DNA of 64,000 nucleotides from Mycolicibacterium tusciae. Lineage in GTDB: Bacteria > Actinomycetota > Actinomycetes > Mycobacteriales > Mycobacteriaceae. The notes under the pieces were generated by a model. The model was not told the origin of the DNA. It searched no databases and worked only from the letters and a program-made list of their open reading frames with translations. Position numbers and translations under genes: made by a program. Shown piece by piece: positions 28,043 to 36,225 of this stretch (its first letter is position 1; every line of letters starts with the position of its first letter). The stretch covers positions 372,001-436,000 of the forward strand of contig NZ_MVIM01000002.1 of NCBI RefSeq assembly GCF_002086795.1, read 5' to 3'.

Positions 28043-28339
28043 ATGGCCTTGACACAGCCGGCGGTGGGGTTTCTGCTCCTCGCCGCGGCCGTGCTGACGG
28101 CGATTCTCGGCTTGGCTTCGCGTGTCTACATCGGCCGCAGACGCAAAACCAAACCGGTACAGGCCATGGTCCGGACCTTCCGCAAGACCGGCATCGCCCG
28201 GCTGCTGTTCGGCCGCTTCGACAGTGACGTGCTCGACGACGACGAACTCGACAGCATGATCCTGATGCCCACCGTCGTAGTGGCCTGCGGCCTCTGTCTT
28301 ACGGCGTTGTTCCTGCTCGGCTACAACACGCTGGCCTGA
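28043..28339 (+). CDS. Small membrane protein with two transmembrane segments
   Basis: 98 residues with hydrophobic segments at about 5-27 and 77-97, and between them a basic stretch (RRRKTKP) and an acidic one (DDDELDS). GGAGG lies five bases before the ATG at 28043. No recognised domain. Both termini are probably on the same side of the membrane. It converges on the metallo-beta-lactamase-fold gene with an 8-base gap. Function unknown. Confidence 0.7.
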   Translation: MALTQPAVGFLLLAAAVLTAILGLASRVYIGRRRKTKPVQAMVRTFRKTGIARLLFGRFDSDVLDDDELDSMILMPTVVVACGLCLTALFLLGYNTLA

Positions 28340-28347
28340 TCGCCGGC

Positions 28348-29082
28348 TCAGCCGGCGGAAGCCTGACTGGCCGCCTCGCGGATCGAACCCCGCCACACCG
28401 GACCGTGGCCGGGCAGCAGTATCTCGGTGTCCAGCAGCCCGAGCGCGGACAGGCTGCGCAGACAGCCGTCCTCATCGTGGTTGAACAGCGTCGGCAGCAG
28501 CTGCGGCCCGGTGCGCGAAGTCAGCGGGTGGCCGGTGACCAGCGCGTCGCCCGAGACCAGCACGCCATCCACCAGGTACGAGCAGTGCCCGCCGGTGTGC
28601 CCTGGTGTCGGAATCACCACCGGCGCGCCGGGTAGGCCCGCAGCGATGTCTTCGGTCAGCGCCTGCGTGCTCGGAATGCCGTCGTGGGTCAACGCACCCT
28701 TGCGGGTGATCGCCACGGACCACTTGACGTAGCGCGGCTGCCAGATGTGTTTGGCGATGTCGACCGGTGAGGCCCGTTCCAGGTACTCCCGTCGGGAGTG
28801 GGCGACCTCGGCTGCGTGGCAATAGACCGGGGTGCCATGGGTTTTCGCAAACCAGATCGCCGAACCGAAGTGATCGATGTGCGCGTGCGTCAACAGGATC
28901 GCGCGCAGGTCGTCGACGCCGAAGCCGAGTCGGCGCATCGAGTCCAGCACGTCGTCGCGGTTACCCGGGAATCCCGTGTCGATCAGGATCACGCCGGCAT
29001 CGTCGGTGACGAGGGTCCAGTTGACGAGGTCGGTGAAGGCGAAGTGGACACGGTCTGTGACGGCGTCCAGGGCTGCTGCCAT
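28348..29082 (-). CDS. Metallo-beta-lactamase-fold hydrolase (Rv0406c position)
   Basis: 244-residue zinc hydrolase of the MBL superfamily. Zinc ligands are visible: THAHIDHFG (HxHxDH), PTPGHTGGH, SGDAL and the C-terminal LLPGHGPVW. It occupies the place of M. tuberculosis Rv0406c, divergent from fgd1, with 34 bases between the two starts. Substrate unknown; glyoxalase II-like or lactonase-like hydrolysis are the usual options for this fold. Confidence 0.88.
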   Translation of the reverse strand: MAAALDAVTDRVHFAFTDLVNWTLVTDDAGVILIDTGFPGNRDDVLDSMRRLGFGVDDLRAILLTHAHIDHFGSAIWFAKTHGTPVYCHAAEVAHSRREYLERASPVDIAKHIWQPRYVKWSVAITRKGALTHDGIPSTQALTEDIAAGLPGAPVVIPTPGHTGGHCSYLVDGVLVSGDALVTGHPLTSRTGPQLLPTLFNHDEDGCLRSLSALGLLDTEILLPGHGPVWRGSIREAASQASAG

Positions 29083-29116
29083 GTCGCGAGTTTAGGCAGG
29101 AGGGTAGAAAGAAAAG

Positions 29117-30127
29117 GTGCCTGAACTGAAACTCGGATATAAGGCGTCGGCGGAGCAATTCGCCCCGCGTGAACTCGTCGAGCTCGGCGTCGCCGCGGAA
29201 GCGCACGGTATGGACAGCGCCACCGTCAGCGACCACTTTCAGCCGTGGCGCCACGAAGGTGGTCACGCGCCGTTCTCGCTGGCCTGGATGACCGCGGTGG
29301 GTGAGCGCACCGAGCGGCTGTTCCTCGGCACGTCGGTGATGACGCCGACGTTCAGATACAACCCCGCCGTCATCGCCCAGGCCTTCGCCACCATGGGCTG
29401 CCTTTACCCGGACCGCATCTTCCTCGGTGTCGGCACCGGTGAGGCACTCAACGAGATCGCGACGGGCTACGAGGGCGAATGGCCCGAATTCAAGGAGCGC
29501 TACGCCCGTCTGCGCGAATCCATCCGGCTCATGCGTGAGCTGTGGCTCGGCGACCGCGTCGACTTCGAGGGCGAGTATTACCACACCAAGGGCGCGTCGA
29601 TCTACGACGTTCCCGAGGGCGGCATCCCGATCTACATCGCCGCGGGCGGACCCCAGGTCGCCAAGTACGCGGGCCGCGCGGGCGACGGGTTCATCTGCAC
29701 GTCCGGCAAGGGCGAGGAGCTCTACAAGGACAAGCTGATACCGGCAGTGAAGGAGGGGGCGGAGGCCGCCGACCGCGACCCGGACAGCATCGACCGGATG
29801 ATCGAGATCAAGATCTCCTACGATCCGGATCCGAAGCTGGCGCTGGAGAACACCCGATTCTGGGCTCCGCTGTCGCTGACGGCAGAGCAGAAGCACAGCA
29901 TCAACGACCCCATGGAGATGGAGAAGGCCGCGGACGAGCTGCCGATCGAGCAGGTCGCCAAGCGCTGGATCGTCGCGTCGGATCCCGACGAAGCGGTAGA
30001 AATGGTCGGTCAGTACGTCAAGTGGGGTCTGAACCACCTGGTGTTCCACGACCCCCGCCACGATCAGCGCCGTTTCCTCGAGCTGTTCCAAAAAGATCTG
30101 GAGCCGCGGCTGCGCCGACTCGGCTGA
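29117..30127 (+). CDS. fgd1: F420-dependent glucose-6-phosphate dehydrogenase
   Basis: 336-residue luciferase-like enzyme that oxidises glucose-6-phosphate to 6-phosphogluconolactone and reduces cofactor F420, supplying F420H2 for reductases and for activation of nitroimidazole drugs. The sequence matches M. tuberculosis Fgd1 almost residue by residue: [49 protein letters not shown] and the C-terminal LNHLVFH. GTG start at 29117 follows GAAAAGG. Length equals the known protein. Confidence 0.97.
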   Translation: MPELKLGYKASAEQFAPRELVELGVAAEAHGMDSATVSDHFQPWRHEGGHAPFSLAWMTAVGERTERLFLGTSVMTPTFRYNPAVIAQAFATMGCLYPDRIFLGVGTGEALNEIATGYEGEWPEFKERYARLRESIRLMRELWLGDRVDFEGEYYHTKGASIYDVPEGGIPIYIAAGGPQVAKYAGRAGDGFICTSGKGEELYKDKLIPAVKEGAEAADRDPDSIDRMIEIKISYDPDPKLALENTRFWAPLSLTAEQKHSINDPMEMEKAADELPIEQVAKRWIVASDPDEAVEMVGQYVKWGLNHLVFHDPRHDQRRFLELFQKDLEPRLRRLG

Positions 30128-30150
30128 GCGGAAAGCGTAACGAGCACAGC

Positions 30151-31125
30151 ATGATTCGGCTATTCGCGACGGTGCTCGGCGTGCTCGTGTTCGTGGTCGG
30201 CGCGGTCGGATTGGCGTCGCGGTACCTGCCGATATCCAACGAGGCCATCCTCGTTGTCGCCGCGGCATCGCCGTATCTGACGGCCGCAGCCCTCACCGCT
30301 CTGATCCTGTTCGCGCTGGCGCGGCGTTGGGTGCTGACCATCGCCGCCGCCCTGTTGTGTGTGGTGATGATCGGTGTCCAGCTGCCACGGTTCATCGGCT
30401 CCGAGAGCACGGATGTGCCGAGTGTCGCCGTGCGGGTGGTCACCGCCAATCTTGGCTTTGGACAGGCGGATTCGGGTACCGTCGCAGACCTGGCGCGCTC
30501 ATCGGCCGATGTGCTGGTGATCCAGGAGCTGACGACCGAGGCTGCCGCCGGGCTGGAGGGGTTGGACGACACGTTTCCGCACCGCATGCTCAATCCCGGA
30601 GAGCAGGCATTCGGAATCGGGATCTGGAGCAGGTACCCGCTCGTCGACACCGGGCACGTCGAGGGCTACCAGATGCCGATGCTGCGCACCCGCATCCAGC
30701 TTCCGGGCGTGCGGTTCCCGCCGACGCTGCTGGCCGTGCACCTCGCCGCACCGTGGGTGCAGCCGCTGCACATCTTCGGTGACGACATGGCCAGGTTCCC
30801 GGCGACCCTGCGCGACGTCGCGCGCGACGCGGGATCGGGTGCGGTGATCGTGGCCGGCGATCTCAACTCCACCATCGACATGCAACCGTTCCGCAAGTTC
30901 CTCGACGAGGGTTATCGCGACGCGGGTGAGCAGGTGGGCGCGGGACTGACCCGTACCTATCCGAGCAAGCCGTGGCGTAAGCCGATGATCGGCATCGATC
31001 ATGTGCTCGTCTACAACTGCGTCGCGTCTTCCGCGCGCACGCTGCCCTTGCCCGGCTCCGACCACCGCGGCCTGGCCACCACGATCGAGATTCCGGTCGA
31101 CCCGACCGCCAGTTACCCGGTCTAG
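30151..31125 (+). CDS. Membrane-anchored endonuclease/exonuclease/phosphatase-family protein
   Basis: 324 residues. Three hydrophobic segments occupy about residues 5-80, then an EEP-fold domain: VVTANLGFG (start of fold), VIQELT (metal-binding Glu), VAGDLNST (Asp/Asn pair), and the final GSDHRGL (catalytic His). The domain should lie outside the membrane. Such proteins hydrolyse phosphodiesters or phosphomonoesters of unknown identity. ATG at 30151, 23 bases after fgd1, so possibly co-transcribed. Its 3' end overlaps the convergent polysaccharide operon by 4 bases. Confidence 0.83.
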   Translation: MIRLFATVLGVLVFVVGAVGLASRYLPISNEAILVVAAASPYLTAAALTALILFALARRWVLTIAAALLCVVMIGVQLPRFIGSESTDVPSVAVRVVTANLGFGQADSGTVADLARSSADVLVIQELTTEAAAGLEGLDDTFPHRMLNPGEQAFGIGIWSRYPLVDTGHVEGYQMPMLRTRIQLPGVRFPPTLLAVHLAAPWVQPLHIFGDDMARFPATLRDVARDAGSGAVIVAGDLNSTIDMQPFRKFLDEGYRDAGEQVGAGLTRTYPSKPWRKPMIGIDHVLVYNCVASSARTLPLPGSDHRGLATTIEIPVDPTASYPV

Positions 31126-32819
31126 GGCGTGGGCAGCGGTGGATCCGCAGGCCGGTCGTGGATCCGGAAGATGCGAAACTGCGGCCCGCCTGTCGGTCCC
31201 GTGACGGTCATGACGAGCGTCCCGATACCGGCGCCGGTGTTCCACAGCGTCGGGTAGCGGATGTTGACCGCGTCGAGTTTGCCGAGTCCCATTGGCCGAG
31301 GCACGAGGATGTACTTCACACCCGTCTCGGCCGGGTTGTTCAGCTTGTCGAAGAAGTCGTAGTCGCTGCGCACGACGAACTGGTCGGGGCGTTCAGAGGC
31401 CAACCACATCCTCGCCAACCCGAAGGTGTCTATCACCACCGATCCGGTGGGGAGGTTCTGGTTGTCGAACCAGCGAACGGTGTTCTCGGCGACCTCGCCG
31501 GACCAAAAGAACCAGAATTGGTCCCGCGGGTACTGCTCGGGCCAGAAGACGGAACGAAGTCCAAACTCCTCCTTGCCGATGGAGGGGTCGAGCATGGACT
31601 TCCACGTGACGGGCAGCGAGGTCAACAGGACACCGATCATCAGTCCGGAAAGTCCAACACGCCAATACTTCTCGGGACGAGACGGCGGCTCACTCTCTGG
31701 CCAGGCGACGAGCAATAGGACCACCATCATCGGCACCAGCACGATGAAGAAACGGAACCACCCAAAGGTGGAGCCCAGCAATATCGCTACACACTGAAAG
31801 GTCAGCACCGACCCGAAGATCGCCAAGGGAATCGCAGGAATCGACCGGCGGCGGAGAAAGGCAGCGACGACGACCGCGATCAGCACCACTGCTACCAATG
31901 GCTGGATCCCGAAAACGCTCTGTGCGATGACCTTCAGCAGCGGAATGAACCCGACATCGTCAGCACCCACGACTCCGGAGGCCTCGATCTGCGCGCTGTT
32001 GCCGTACTGAGAGGTGAACTGGGCCAGCAGGCTTGCGTCGAGCAACCAACCGGCCAGCGCCCACAAGGCGAACGCGGCGATGACGGGAAACGCGACGACC
32101 ACCCCGTCATGCCAGCTGTGTTGTACGCCGCTGCGCCAACTCGTCAGCCGCTGGTGGCGGCGGAACGAATAGACCATCACGACGACGGTCGCGGCGGCCG
32201 CGGCGATGAGAGCTTCATAGCGAACGAGATACCCGAGCCCGAAGGCGGTGCCCGCCCAGAAGAGGTCGAGGGCACCGTGTGTTCGGCGCCATTGCAGCAA
32301 CCGGCGGCATGCCCACAGCAGCACGAAAAGGAACGCGGCCTCGCTCATCCCGTTCGCGCCGTACAGCGCGATCATCGGGTTCAGCGCGAACGCGAGAATG
32401 CCGGTCCAGCGCAGCAGGGCGCTGACGTTGGCGTCGAGCGCGATCCGTCGCATCAGGACCACGGCACCGGCCATGAAAGCCGCACTCTGGATGACACCGG
32501 TCAGGCCGAGCGTCTTCAGCTCGGGCCACCAGTGGCTCAACGGCATGAGGGGAATCTGCGCGAAGCTCGGCAGCGGATTCCACACGAAGCCGACGGCGCC
32601 CAGGTGCGGATACCTGCTCATCACCGTATAGCCGGCATTGCCGGTCCGGCTGGTGGCATCCGGGTTGATGTGGCCCACCTTGAACAGGTAGTAGCCCAGC
32701 GCTCCGTAACCTATGAAGCCGACCAGGAACAGCAACCAGCCGGCCCGACGCCCCGAAGTGACTTCGGGTTCAACTGGGGTGTCGTGCTTTTCGGCAGGCC
32801 GAACCAGCGTGGTGGTCAT
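31122..32819 (-). CDS. Polytopic GT-C-like (GT39/ArnT-like) glycosyltransferase
   Basis: 565-residue integral membrane protein with a cytoplasmic N-terminus of about 25 residues, roughly ten hydrophobic segments and a C-terminal extracellular domain of about 150 residues. The first external loop contains GHINPDATSR, where GT-C enzymes keep their acidic catalytic residues. They normally transfer sugars from polyprenyl-phosphate donors on the outer face of the membrane. Its ATG overlaps the stop of the BcsB-like gene (ATGA). In this operon it could decorate a secreted glycan or carry sugars to a lipid or protein. Family assignment is by topology and loop motif, not by a clear full-length match. 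Confidence 0.65.
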   Translation of the reverse strand: MTTTLVRPAEKHDTPVEPEVTSGRRAGWLLFLVGFIGYGALGYYLFKVGHINPDATSRTGNAGYTVMSRYPHLGAVGFVWNPLPSFAQIPLMPLSHWWPELKTLGLTGVIQSAAFMAGAVVLMRRIALDANVSALLRWTGILAFALNPMIALYGANGMSEAAFLFVLLWACRRLLQWRRTHGALDLFWAGTAFGLGYLVRYEALIAAAAATVVVMVYSFRRHQRLTSWRSGVQHSWHDGVVVAFPVIAAFALWALAGWLLDASLLAQFTSQYGNSAQIEASGVVGADDVGFIPLLKVIAQSVFGIQPLVAVVLIAVVVAAFLRRRSIPAIPLAIFGSVLTFQCVAILLGSTFGWFRFFIVLVPMMVVLLLVAWPESEPPSRPEKYWRVGLSGLMIGVLLTSLPVTWKSMLDPSIGKEEFGLRSVFWPEQYPRDQFWFFWSGEVAENTVRWFDNQNLPTGSVVIDTFGLARMWLASERPDQFVVRSDYDFFDKLNNPAETGVKYILVPRPMGLGKLDAVNIRYPTLWNTGAGIGTLVMTVTGPTGGPQFRIFRIHDRPADPPLPTP

Positions 32820-34825
32820 GGACCCGAGCTGTCGGGGCCCACCGCCGCATGTTGCCCAGCCGACGCCTTGCGTGACTTCCGACGCCTAGTGAGCGCGACC
32901 GCGGCAATGATGCTCGCGACGGCCGCTGCGCCCGCGCCGATCAAGGCCCAGAGGACCCAGCGGTCACTGGTCTCGACCACCTGCAGGGCAGGTCCATTGG
33001 AACGGACAGTGATGTTCTTGGCCACTCCGCCGGCACCCGCGACGACCACGTCGCCACGAAGTTCACGCCAACCGTCCTTGCGGGTCGCGAGAAAGTCGAA
33101 CACGGGATCGACCAGTGACCAGTCGCCGGATGTCGTCACGAGCAGGACGGTGCGGTCGTTGTCGGCGAACGCCTGCATGCTGCCGAGGCCTTCGGGAATT
33201 CTGGCGGTCACATCGGGCGGCAGATCCACCTCCACGGCGTCCTTCTCGGGCGCGATCGGCGGCTTGAGTCCGGTGCCCTCGATGGCGGCCGAGTCGGCGA
33301 CGATCAGCGCACCGGATCCGCTGTGCGCGGCCTGGTTCACGTCGACCAGCGTGGGCAACAGTTCCCGCGAGGTCAGCTTCTGAACGGACGCGATGACCGC
33401 GACGGCGCGGGAGATGTAGTTCGTGTCGTAGCCGCCGAGCGCCACCTGGAATGTCGGCGCGAATCCGACTGGCAGGGCTTCGAACCCGCCCATGGAGACA
33501 TTGCCGCCTACCGCGGTGACGGTCGAGGCGTCGTCGATCTCGAACGTCATCGGCACAGTGCGTGGGTTGCAGGCTCCCGGCGCAGGCTCGTAGGTGACGG
33601 CGAGCTCGAGGTTCGCACCCCGGCTGCCCAGATCACCCGGCACGGCGAAGGTGGCGTCGACCAGGCCGGTCTCGTCGAGTTCTGTCGAGTACAGCGCCTG
33701 GCCGCCAGAACGGACCACCAGGGTGCCCTTCTCGGTGTCCTTCACCGATGTGTAGTGCGCCAGCATGTGCACGTCGAGCTTGCCCGGATTCGCGAGACCG
33801 AAGACGGCGGTGTCGAATCCCGTGTACAGCGACGACTGACCGAGCACGGTGACACGACCGCCTGCGCCAAGCTGTTCGAAGGTGGCGGTGTTGGTTCCGC
33901 GCACCGCCAACGGCTCGGTGGAATCGACTGCAGCGGTGGGTGTCTGGCTGATCGCCAACAGTTGCGATCTGAACAGTGCGGTCTGGTCGACCAGGCTGTC
34001 GCCCTTGCCGGTCACCAGCAGATACGGCATTCCGGCTTGGCCGCTGACCGTGACCGCGCCCCCGCCTTCGTCGTTCTCGTCATCGCGCACGACGATGGTG
34101 CGGCGCATCGCGTTCCATTCGGCGGGCGGTTCGATCGTGCGTGACAACGGCAGGACCCTGAAGTCAACGGGAATGTCCCGGTAGTGGTGGGTCAGCAGGG
34201 CGGCCAGCGTCACCACCGCCTGTGACTCCGACGTCGTCGGTGCCGGGTCGACGTAGACGCCGATACCGGAAAGCAACGGCGGGAAGAACTGGTCGATGGT
34301 GGCGGGCAGCATGATCGGCCCGGTGAATTCGACGGACAGTCGATTCATCGTGACGTTGGGCGTGCTTCCGCAGATCGGATCGGCACCCACCTGACGCAGC
34401 ACGATACTCATACGGGCGGCCTGATCGTGGATCGCCAGCCTCGAGATGTCGATGGCGAACGGCACAGTCACCTGGCCGAGGGTCACATCGGGTATCGGCA
34501 CGGAACCGAGAAGACTGCCGTCCTCCCCGGCTATTTCGATGTATCCACCGGTGACGTTGACGATGGACTGCAGCTCTCCGAAGAACATCCTCGGCTGGGT
34601 GCCGACGGGCACCGGAATCGTCACTGCCTGTGCGGAGTTCGCGGCGGTGAAGCCGATGGTCGGGCCCATTCCGAGCTGTTCCCACGTCAAGCTCAGCGGG
34701 GGCGTCTCTTCGGCCTGCACCGCGGTGACCTCGGGCTGAGCGGTACCCACGGCTGGTGACATCGCGCCGAGTGTCACCAGCAGACCGACTGAAACAAGCT
34801 GTAGTAGAAGCTTTTTAACCATCAT
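32816..34825 (-). CDS. BcsB-like cellulose-synthase periplasmic subunit
   Basis: 669 residues. A signal peptide (KKLLLQLVSVGLLVTLGAM) is followed by a long extracytoplasmic region of beta-rich sequence and one C-terminal membrane helix (about WVLWALIGAGAAAVASIIAAVAL) with a basic cytoplasmic tail. This layout and segments such as YRDIPVDFRVLPL and PYLLVTGKGD fit the BcsB family, which guides the nascent glucan out of BcsA. Two start codons in tandem (ATGATG, 34825 and 34822) overlap the stop of the GT2 gene, so the pair is translationally coupled and probably a complex. It is somewhat shorter than proteobacterial BcsB. Confidence 0.75.
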   Translation of the reverse strand: MMVKKLLLQLVSVGLLVTLGAMSPAVGTAQPEVTAVQAEETPPLSLTWEQLGMGPTIGFTAANSAQAVTIPVPVGTQPRMFFGELQSIVNVTGGYIEIAGEDGSLLGSVPIPDVTLGQVTVPFAIDISRLAIHDQAARMSIVLRQVGADPICGSTPNVTMNRLSVEFTGPIMLPATIDQFFPPLLSGIGVYVDPAPTTSESQAVVTLAALLTHHYRDIPVDFRVLPLSRTIEPPAEWNAMRRTIVVRDDENDEGGGAVTVSGQAGMPYLLVTGKGDSLVDQTALFRSQLLAISQTPTAAVDSTEPLAVRGTNTATFEQLGAGGRVTVLGQSSLYTGFDTAVFGLANPGKLDVHMLAHYTSVKDTEKGTLVVRSGGQALYSTELDETGLVDATFAVPGDLGSRGANLELAVTYEPAPGACNPRTVPMTFEIDDASTVTAVGGNVSMGGFEALPVGFAPTFQVALGGYDTNYISRAVAVIASVQKLTSRELLPTLVDVNQAAHSGSGALIVADSAAIEGTGLKPPIAPEKDAVEVDLPPDVTARIPEGLGSMQAFADNDRTVLLVTTSGDWSLVDPVFDFLATRKDGWRELRGDVVVAGAGGVAKNITVRSNGPALQVVETSDRWVLWALIGAGAAAVASIIAAVALTRRRKSRKASAGQHAAVGPDSSGP

Positions 34826-36225
34826 GCCTTCCCCGACACGGTCAGGCCGTGCACGGTCTTCTCCCAATAGGAAGCCTTGTAGATCAGTTGCACCACAGCC
34901 TTGACGGCTGCGAGGGCCTGGAGGAACCAGTACCCAGGGACCAGGAGCGCGGCTGTCGACAGATAGGGCTTGCCCATCGCGCGCGTCGAGACCAGGCCGG
35001 CCATGATCGTGACGAGGTTGCCCACGGTGAACAGCAGCAGGCACAGGTAGTACACCGGCCCGGCGTAGAGGTCGTCGAGCATGTGCGACTTGCCGAGGTA
35101 CCACAGAATCATCAACGTCCAGAAGGCGAGGTTCATCATGCACGCGATCGGCATGCCGGCGGTGAAGTTGATGAGCCGCAGCGTCGGTTTGAGGCCGAGC
35201 TGGCGAGATGCGGCGATCGGTCGGCGGAAGTGCACGAAGAACGTCTGCAGATAGCCCTTGTACCAACGGGATCGCTGCCTCACCCAGTTCACGACGTCGG
35301 CGTTGGCTTCCTCCAGCGTCACCGAGTCCAGCACCAGTGTCTTGTACTCCGACCGCGCCAGGAGCACACCGAGATCCGCGTCCTCGGTGACGTTGAACGC
35401 ATCCCAGCCACCCAGCTCCCGGAGCACCGAGGTGCGTACGTGGTTGGACGTCCCGCCCAACAGCACCACGCACCCGCTGGCGGCCAGTGACGACAGCACG
35501 TAGCTGAACCACTGGTCATACTCCAGCGAAAACCACTTCGTGAGCAGGTTCTGCCGTTCGTTGAAGAAGGCCAGGCGGCATTGAACGGCCGCGACCTCAG
35601 GGCCGTGCTTCTTGAAAAGCGCCACGACACGGCGCAATTGCAATGGGTCGGGAATGTCCTCGGCGTCGTAGATCGTGGTGAGTTCGCTGTCGAGGACATG
35701 GTGTGCAAGCGCGTAGTTGCACGCCTTCGGCTTCGTCCGCGGATCGCTTGGGGGCACCAGAACCGGTGTGATCCAGCCGAATTCGGCAGAGTGAAAAGCA
35801 TTGATGGTGGCCTCATCATCGGCCTCCATGATGAGCAACACCTCGAGCTTGTCCCGGGGATAGTCGATCTGCCCGATGCCCTGAACCAGGGTCTCGACGA
35901 TGTCCGGCTCGTCGTACACCGGCAGCAGCAAGGTGTATTTCGGCAGGTCCTTCTCGGACAGCGCCAGCGCTTCCTCGTCCGAGATCCGAAGCACGGTGCG
36001 GCCATCGAGCGCGCGCAGCATCAGCACCACACGATCAGTGGTCGACACCACGAAGTAGACGGCAGACAGCCCGAGGAGTGTCATCGCGGTCAGACGCCAA
36101 TCAAGTACGGCGCCGGCCTCGATGACGACGAGAATCGAGGCGAAGAACCCGGCTTGCCGCCTCGTGAGGACGCGGTTCGCCGAGTACTCCGCGGGCCTGG
36201 ACGACCGATTCTCTGTCGTCGTCAT
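34822..36225 (-). CDS. Cellulose-synthase-like family 2 glycosyltransferase
   Basis: 467 residues. Two N-terminal membrane helices (about 27-60), a GT2 catalytic domain (95-330) and four or so C-terminal helices (about 345-455). Processive GT2 motifs are complete: EADDEA with Asp136/Asp137, DAED at 187-190, TED at 280-282 and QRSRW at 317-321. Synthesises and translocates a beta-linked polysaccharide from nucleotide-sugar. Unlike BcsA it ends after the helices and has no PilZ domain, so direct c-di-GMP control is not expected. ATG at 36225 overlaps the upstream stop (ATGA). The polymer identity (glucan or other) cannot be told. Confidence 0.85.
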   Translation of the reverse strand: MTTTENRSSRPAEYSANRVLTRRQAGFFASILVVIEAGAVLDWRLTAMTLLGLSAVYFVVSTTDRVVLMLRALDGRTVLRISDEEALALSEKDLPKYTLLLPVYDEPDIVETLVQGIGQIDYPRDKLEVLLIMEADDEATINAFHSAEFGWITPVLVPPSDPRTKPKACNYALAHHVLDSELTTIYDAEDIPDPLQLRRVVALFKKHGPEVAAVQCRLAFFNERQNLLTKWFSLEYDQWFSYVLSSLAASGCVVLLGGTSNHVRTSVLRELGGWDAFNVTEDADLGVLLARSEYKTLVLDSVTLEEANADVVNWVRQRSRWYKGYLQTFFVHFRRPIAASRQLGLKPTLRLINFTAGMPIACMMNLAFWTLMILWYLGKSHMLDDLYAGPVYYLCLLLFTVGNLVTIMAGLVSTRAMGKPYLSTAALLVPGYWFLQALAAVKAVVQLIYKASYWEKTVHGLTVSGKA

